DNA of 35,821 nucleotides from RGIG5057 sp964371585 (lineage in GTDB: Bacteria; Bacillota; Clostridia; TANB77; CAG-465), in NCBI GenBank assembly GCA_964371585.1, contig CAYJMD010000009.1, forward strand, positions 1 through 35,821. The letters run 5' to 3'. A program made the translations under genes and the position numbers. Shown here piece by piece: positions 32,815-35,821 of the stretch. Under the pieces are notes generated by a model, which ran no database searches, was not told the DNA's origin, and saw nothing but the letters and a program-made list of their open reading frames with translations. Within the stretch, counting starts at the first letter, position 1. Every line of letters starts with the position of its first letter.

Positions 32815-33804
32815 CTATTTAAACAAGTCATTATCTAAACTAAGCTCATCAATAATATGTGTAATACGCTTTATTTCTTTTCTAACTAAATCTTTAAAAT
32901 CCTCTTCTGATAAACCCTCAAGATCTTCATATTCAAAAGAATCTTTTTCATTATTTACAGCTATGTACAATCTATTTAAATCGAAGAAAAATGTCATAGT
33001 ATCTTCTTTATCAAAATCTAAATCTACTAAATTTTTCATTTTTTCCATGAAATGAGGAGTTAATATATAGTATGCTTCTTGTGTATTTTTAGCAATAACT
33101 TCAAACTTATTGTTAAACTCTTCATCTTCTAACTTAATTAAATGTTTTCCACTTTCTTTTGATTTAAATCTATAATTATTCTCAATAATTCGTATATTAG
33201 ATTTAAATTCTTTATTAAATGAAAAACCAAATATTTGACCTTTAAAACTATAATCAGGTTCTCCATTTAATTTATCTCCAAAATGTGTATTAACATCTAC
33301 TCGCATAATATCTATACCTTCATATTTAGCTAACATCAAGTTTTTTGAAGTATATATACCACTCAAATCTATAAGTCTAAGTTCTTTAACAAAATCTTTT
33401 GAAACACCTTTATCTGGATAAAGTTTAACATCAGTTAAAATAGTATTTAATGTATCTATTACTAATGTTTCACTATAACTATTTTTCATTTCATTTACTA
33501 AATGTTTTTTTGTATAAACAGCAGAGTTACTCAAGTCTGTCATATCGATTTCTTTATTATTTTTTTGTAATAATGCAAAAACACTTGCAATAGCAAACAT
33601 TGATACAAAAATTATCATTTGTGCAGATTCAGATTGATAACCAAAAATATCTGTATTATTACTTATTGCAAAATATATAATTGCAAGTAAGAAGAAACCC
33701 CAAAACATATACATATAAAATTTATTTTGCTTAGTTCTAAGTCTTTTATCTATATCTAACTCTTTAGCTTTCTCTTCATATTCTTTTATTTGTTCTTCAG
33801 TCAT
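32815..33804 (-). CDS. DUF3137-type membrane protein, paralogue 2
   Basis: 329 residues: charged N-terminus (MTEEQIKEYEEKAKELD, the same as in paralogue 1 with two changes), two divergent membrane helices (about 28-85), then the DUF3137-like domain. The domain is near identical to that of paralogue 1 at protein and DNA level, and so is the 35-base stretch before each start codon. This is the mark of a recent tandem duplication or of gene conversion limited to the soluble domain. Confidence 0.85.
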   Translation of the reverse strand: MTEEQIKEYEEKAKELDIDKRLRTKQNKFYMYMFWGFFLLAIIYFAISNNTDIFGYQSESAQMIIFVSMFAIASVFALLQKNNKEIDMTDLSNSAVYTKKHLVNEMKNSYSETLVIDTLNTILTDVKLYPDKGVSKDFVKELRLIDLSGIYTSKNLMLAKYEGIDIMRVDVNTHFGDKLNGEPDYSFKGQIFGFSFNKEFKSNIRIIENNYRFKSKESGKHLIKLEDEEFNNKFEVIAKNTQEAYYILTPHFMEKMKNLVDLDFDKEDTMTFFFDLNRLYIAVNNEKDSFEYEDLEGLSEEDFKDLVRKEIKRITHIIDELSLDNDLFK

Positions 33805-33829
33805 AATTTTTCTCCTATATCAATATATT

Positions 33830-34771
33830 CTATTTAAACAAGTCATTATCTAAGCTTAGTTCATCAATAAAGTTTGTTATACGTTTGGTTTCTCTAGCTA
33901 CTAAATTTCTAGCATTTTCTTCTGTTAAATTTTTTAAATCAGAATGCTCAAATGTATTTTTATTATTTCTTAAAGCAATATATAATTTATTTTCTTTAAA
34001 TAGAAATACCATTGAATCATTTCTATCAAAATCTAAATCAACTAATTTTTTCATTTTTTCCATAAAATGTGGTGTTAGTATATAGAAAACTGATTGTTCC
34101 GATTCGCCAGACACATAAAACTTATCATTGAAATCTTGATCTTCTAATTTAACTTGTTTTTCACCAAAAGCCCAATAAGCATTTGTAAATCTTTTTTCAA
34201 CAATTTTAATATTTGCTTTAAATGGCTTGTTAAAAGTAAAACCTAATATTTGACCTTTAAAATATGTAACAGTACTACTTCTGCCTTCGCTATCTCTAGT
34301 CACATTTTGTATATGTACATCTGATTGCATAAAATCTACACCTTTATAGTTAGCAAGTAATAAATCTTCACTTGAATACACATTACCTATTCTTACCATA
34401 TTTAAAGCAGATAAAGAGTCCTCTGATATTCCCTTTTCATAATTAAAAGAAACATTATCAAAAATTTCACTTAAAATGTTATCAACACAATATTTTTTAA
34501 AAGCATTACTTACTTCTTTATTCTTACCAGCTGTCTTAATTGATGCAGTAGCAAATACAAATATAAATCCAAAAAGAGTAAAAAACCCTAATATAGGTAC
34601 TAAAGCAACTAACGCCTCTATTTCAAAACTATTACCACTTACCATAAATAGTATATTTATCCCTATTATAATTGCAAAAATTATACCAAGAATAAACATT
34701 CCTTTTTTTAAGTATCTATTGTATTCTGCCTTATGTTCTTTTTTTAAATTATCAATATCTTCTAATCTCAT
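33830..34771 (-). CDS. DUF3137-type membrane protein, paralogue 3
   Basis: 313 residues with the same plan: about 25 charged residues, two membrane helices (about 24-78) and the soluble domain (NYEKGISEDSLSALNMVRIG, FKGQILGFTFNKPFKANIKI, YILTPHFMEKMKKLVDLDFD, ending LSLDNDLFK). It is clearly homologous to its neighbours but diverged from paralogues 1 and 2 over its whole length, so this duplication is older. Starts at an ATG behind AGGAGG, 12 bases after paralogue 4. Confidence 0.85.
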   Translation of the reverse strand: MRLEDIDNLKKEHKAEYNRYLKKGMFILGIIFAIIIGINILFMVSGNSFEIEALVALVPILGFFTLFGFIFVFATASIKTAGKNKEVSNAFKKYCVDNILSEIFDNVSFNYEKGISEDSLSALNMVRIGNVYSSEDLLLANYKGVDFMQSDVHIQNVTRDSEGRSSTVTYFKGQILGFTFNKPFKANIKIVEKRFTNAYWAFGEKQVKLEDQDFNDKFYVSGESEQSVFYILTPHFMEKMKKLVDLDFDRNDSMVFLFKENKLYIALRNNKNTFEHSDLKNLTEENARNLVARETKRITNFIDELSLDNDLFK

Positions 34772-34783
34772 AAAATCCTCCTA

Positions 34784-35689
34784 TTACTGTTTAAACAAAT
34801 CATTATCTAAAGTTAGTACATCAACAAAATCTGTAATAACTTTAATATCTTTCCTTATGTTTGCTAATACTTTTTCTTCTACTAATTCTGTAAAAACAGA
34901 ATGCTCAAAAGAATTAGTATTATTATATACAGCTACATATAACTTATTATCTCTAAAAAGAAAAGCCATCTTATCCGTATCTTGTCTTGCAAGGTTTTTT
35001 AGCTTTTCCATAAACTGTGGAGTTAAAATGTAGAAAGCATCTTGCTCACAAGTTGAGCTAACACTAAACATCCTATTAAACTCTTCATCCTCTAATTTGA
35101 CCTTATCACCAGTAGCAGGACTATATCCATATGAAGAATAGAAACCTTTTTCAACAATCTTGATATTAGCTTTAAAATTCTTGTTAAAATCAAACTCTAA
35201 AATTTGTCCTTTAAATATCTGTATATATGTAGTACTTTTACCTGTAGAAACAACTTGCTGTATATCAACATCACTTTGTTTAAAATTAATATCTTTGTAC
35301 TTAGCAGTTATATAATCATCACTACTAAAATTAGAACCCATAGCAACAAGTCTTAACTCTTCAACTTCTTCTTGAGTTAATCCTTGTTCAAAACAAGCAC
35401 TAATATCTGTAAACTTTTCAGATAAAATATTTCTAAAACAATAATCTTTAAATGCCATTTTAAACTCTTTATCTTTTTTATGATTAATTAAGAAAGTTAT
35501 TACAAGAGCAATAACAAAAGCAAAAATAGCAGGAATAACGATTGTAGATAAAAAATTAATTGTATCAAATGTATTAATAACTATTATACCAATAGTCGGT
35601 ATTAACAGTAGTAAAAATGCTATTAAAAATATTTTTAAATATGAATTTGTTATATTTTTTCTTAATTTTTCTAATTCTTCTATATTCAT
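34784..35689 (-). CDS. DUF3137-type membrane protein, paralogue 4
   Basis: 301 residues and first in the operon. Two membrane helices (about 17-68) and the DUF3137-like domain follow, with FEQGLTQEEVEELRLVAMG, FKGQILEFDFNKNFKANIKI, FYILTPQFMEKLKNL and the ending LTLDNDLFKQ. It is closest to paralogue 3. All four proteins share the same C-terminal end, which suggests a conserved interaction surface. The soluble domain should lie in the cytoplasm if the two helices form a hairpin. Confidence 0.85.
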   Translation of the reverse strand: MNIEELEKLRKNITNSYLKIFLIAFLLLLIPTIGIIVINTFDTINFLSTIVIPAIFAFVIALVITFLINHKKDKEFKMAFKDYCFRNILSEKFTDISACFEQGLTQEEVEELRLVAMGSNFSSDDYITAKYKDINFKQSDVDIQQVVSTGKSTTYIQIFKGQILEFDFNKNFKANIKIVEKGFYSSYGYSPATGDKVKLEDEEFNRMFSVSSTCEQDAFYILTPQFMEKLKNLARQDTDKMAFLFRDNKLYVAVYNNTNSFEHSVFTELVEEKVLANIRKDIKVITDFVDVLTLDNDLFKQ

Positions 35690-35707
35690 AATTATTACCT
35701 CAATTTC

Positions 35708-35716
35708 ATTATATCA
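35708..35716 (-). promoter_or_regulatory. Extended -10 promoter of the DUF3137 operon
   Basis: On the minus strand TGATATAAT (35716-35708) lies 18 bases before the ATG at 35689. There is no good -35 at 17 bases (TATGTA), so activity depends on the TGA of the extended -10 or on an activator. Confidence 0.5.
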
Positions 35717-35756
35717 TATAATTTTTAAAATACATAGTAACTTATATTTTTAGACA

Positions 35757-35791
35757 TAAAAAAATCAACTTATTTCTAAGCTGATTTTTAT
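35757..35791 (-). terminator. Terminator for a gene lying beyond the right edge
   Basis: On the minus strand AAAAATCAGCTTA pairs with TAAGTTGATTTTT (one G-U pair) and is followed by T. It would end transcription arriving from a gene to the right. Confidence 0.65.
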
Positions 35792-35821
35792 TGTTTTTTA
35801 AACAGTTTTATTTTTGAATTT

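Overview
The window comes from a low-G+C, endospore-forming member of the Bacillota, probably a clostridial-type gut or anaerobe lineage assembled from metagenomic data. The evidence is the very A/T-rich sequence, AGGAGG-type ribosome binding sites, consensus sigma-A promoters, the Bacillota gene order rimP-nusA-ylxR-infB, a spoVAC-spoVAD-spoVAE operon, S-layer-homology (SLH) proteins, and a cluster of Spo0A boxes. Two runs of N (3584-3683 and 11846-11945) mark scaffold joins. No tRNA, rRNA, CRISPR array, integrase or transposase was recognised.

Layout. 1-2620 (minus): the translation/transcription operon rimP-nusA-ylxR-infB (infB cut by the window edge), with its promoter, an inverted repeat over the -35 and a leader hairpin. 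2692-3583 (plus): two overlapping genes of unknown function behind a perfect promoter; the second runs into the first gap. 3690-9750 (minus): pheS-pheT, then a membrane-anchored family 18 glycosidase in the same operon, then uppP. 9860-17968 (minus): cell-surface block with an SLH protein, a 1518-residue secreted protein with MucBP-like modules, and a membrane-anchored SLH-like protein. The two SLH-type proteins share a C-terminal domain of about 195 residues that aligns almost without gaps. 18033-22621 (minus): a helical protein of unknown function, a large polytopic membrane protein, another unknown, and a rhodanese. 22704-24613 (plus): three small acetyltransferase-like (GNAT) genes. 24639-27290 (minus): a SERCA-type calcium pump, divergent from the spoVA operon (27457-29347), whose products move calcium dipicolinate into spores. 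29442-31092 (plus): a GNAT-like gene overlapping a 60-codon gene, then thymidylate kinase. 31090-31757: about 670 bases with no credible gene. 31758-35713 (minus): an operon of four tandem DUF3137-type membrane proteins.

The most interesting element is at 31090-31192. Four exact Spo0A boxes plus near matches, several on a 10-base period, sit just upstream of a sigma-A promoter (TTGCAT, 17 bases, TATAAT) that points into DNA with no open reading frame worth calling. This predicts a sporulation-controlled non-coding RNA, convergent with and possibly antisense to the DUF3137 operon. Other points of note are the new-looking C-terminal domain shared by the surface proteins, the mosaic near-identity between two DUF3137 paralogues, and the second scaffold gap. 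That gap is flanked by an identical 55-base sequence on both sides and is most likely an unmerged contig overlap, not missing DNA.
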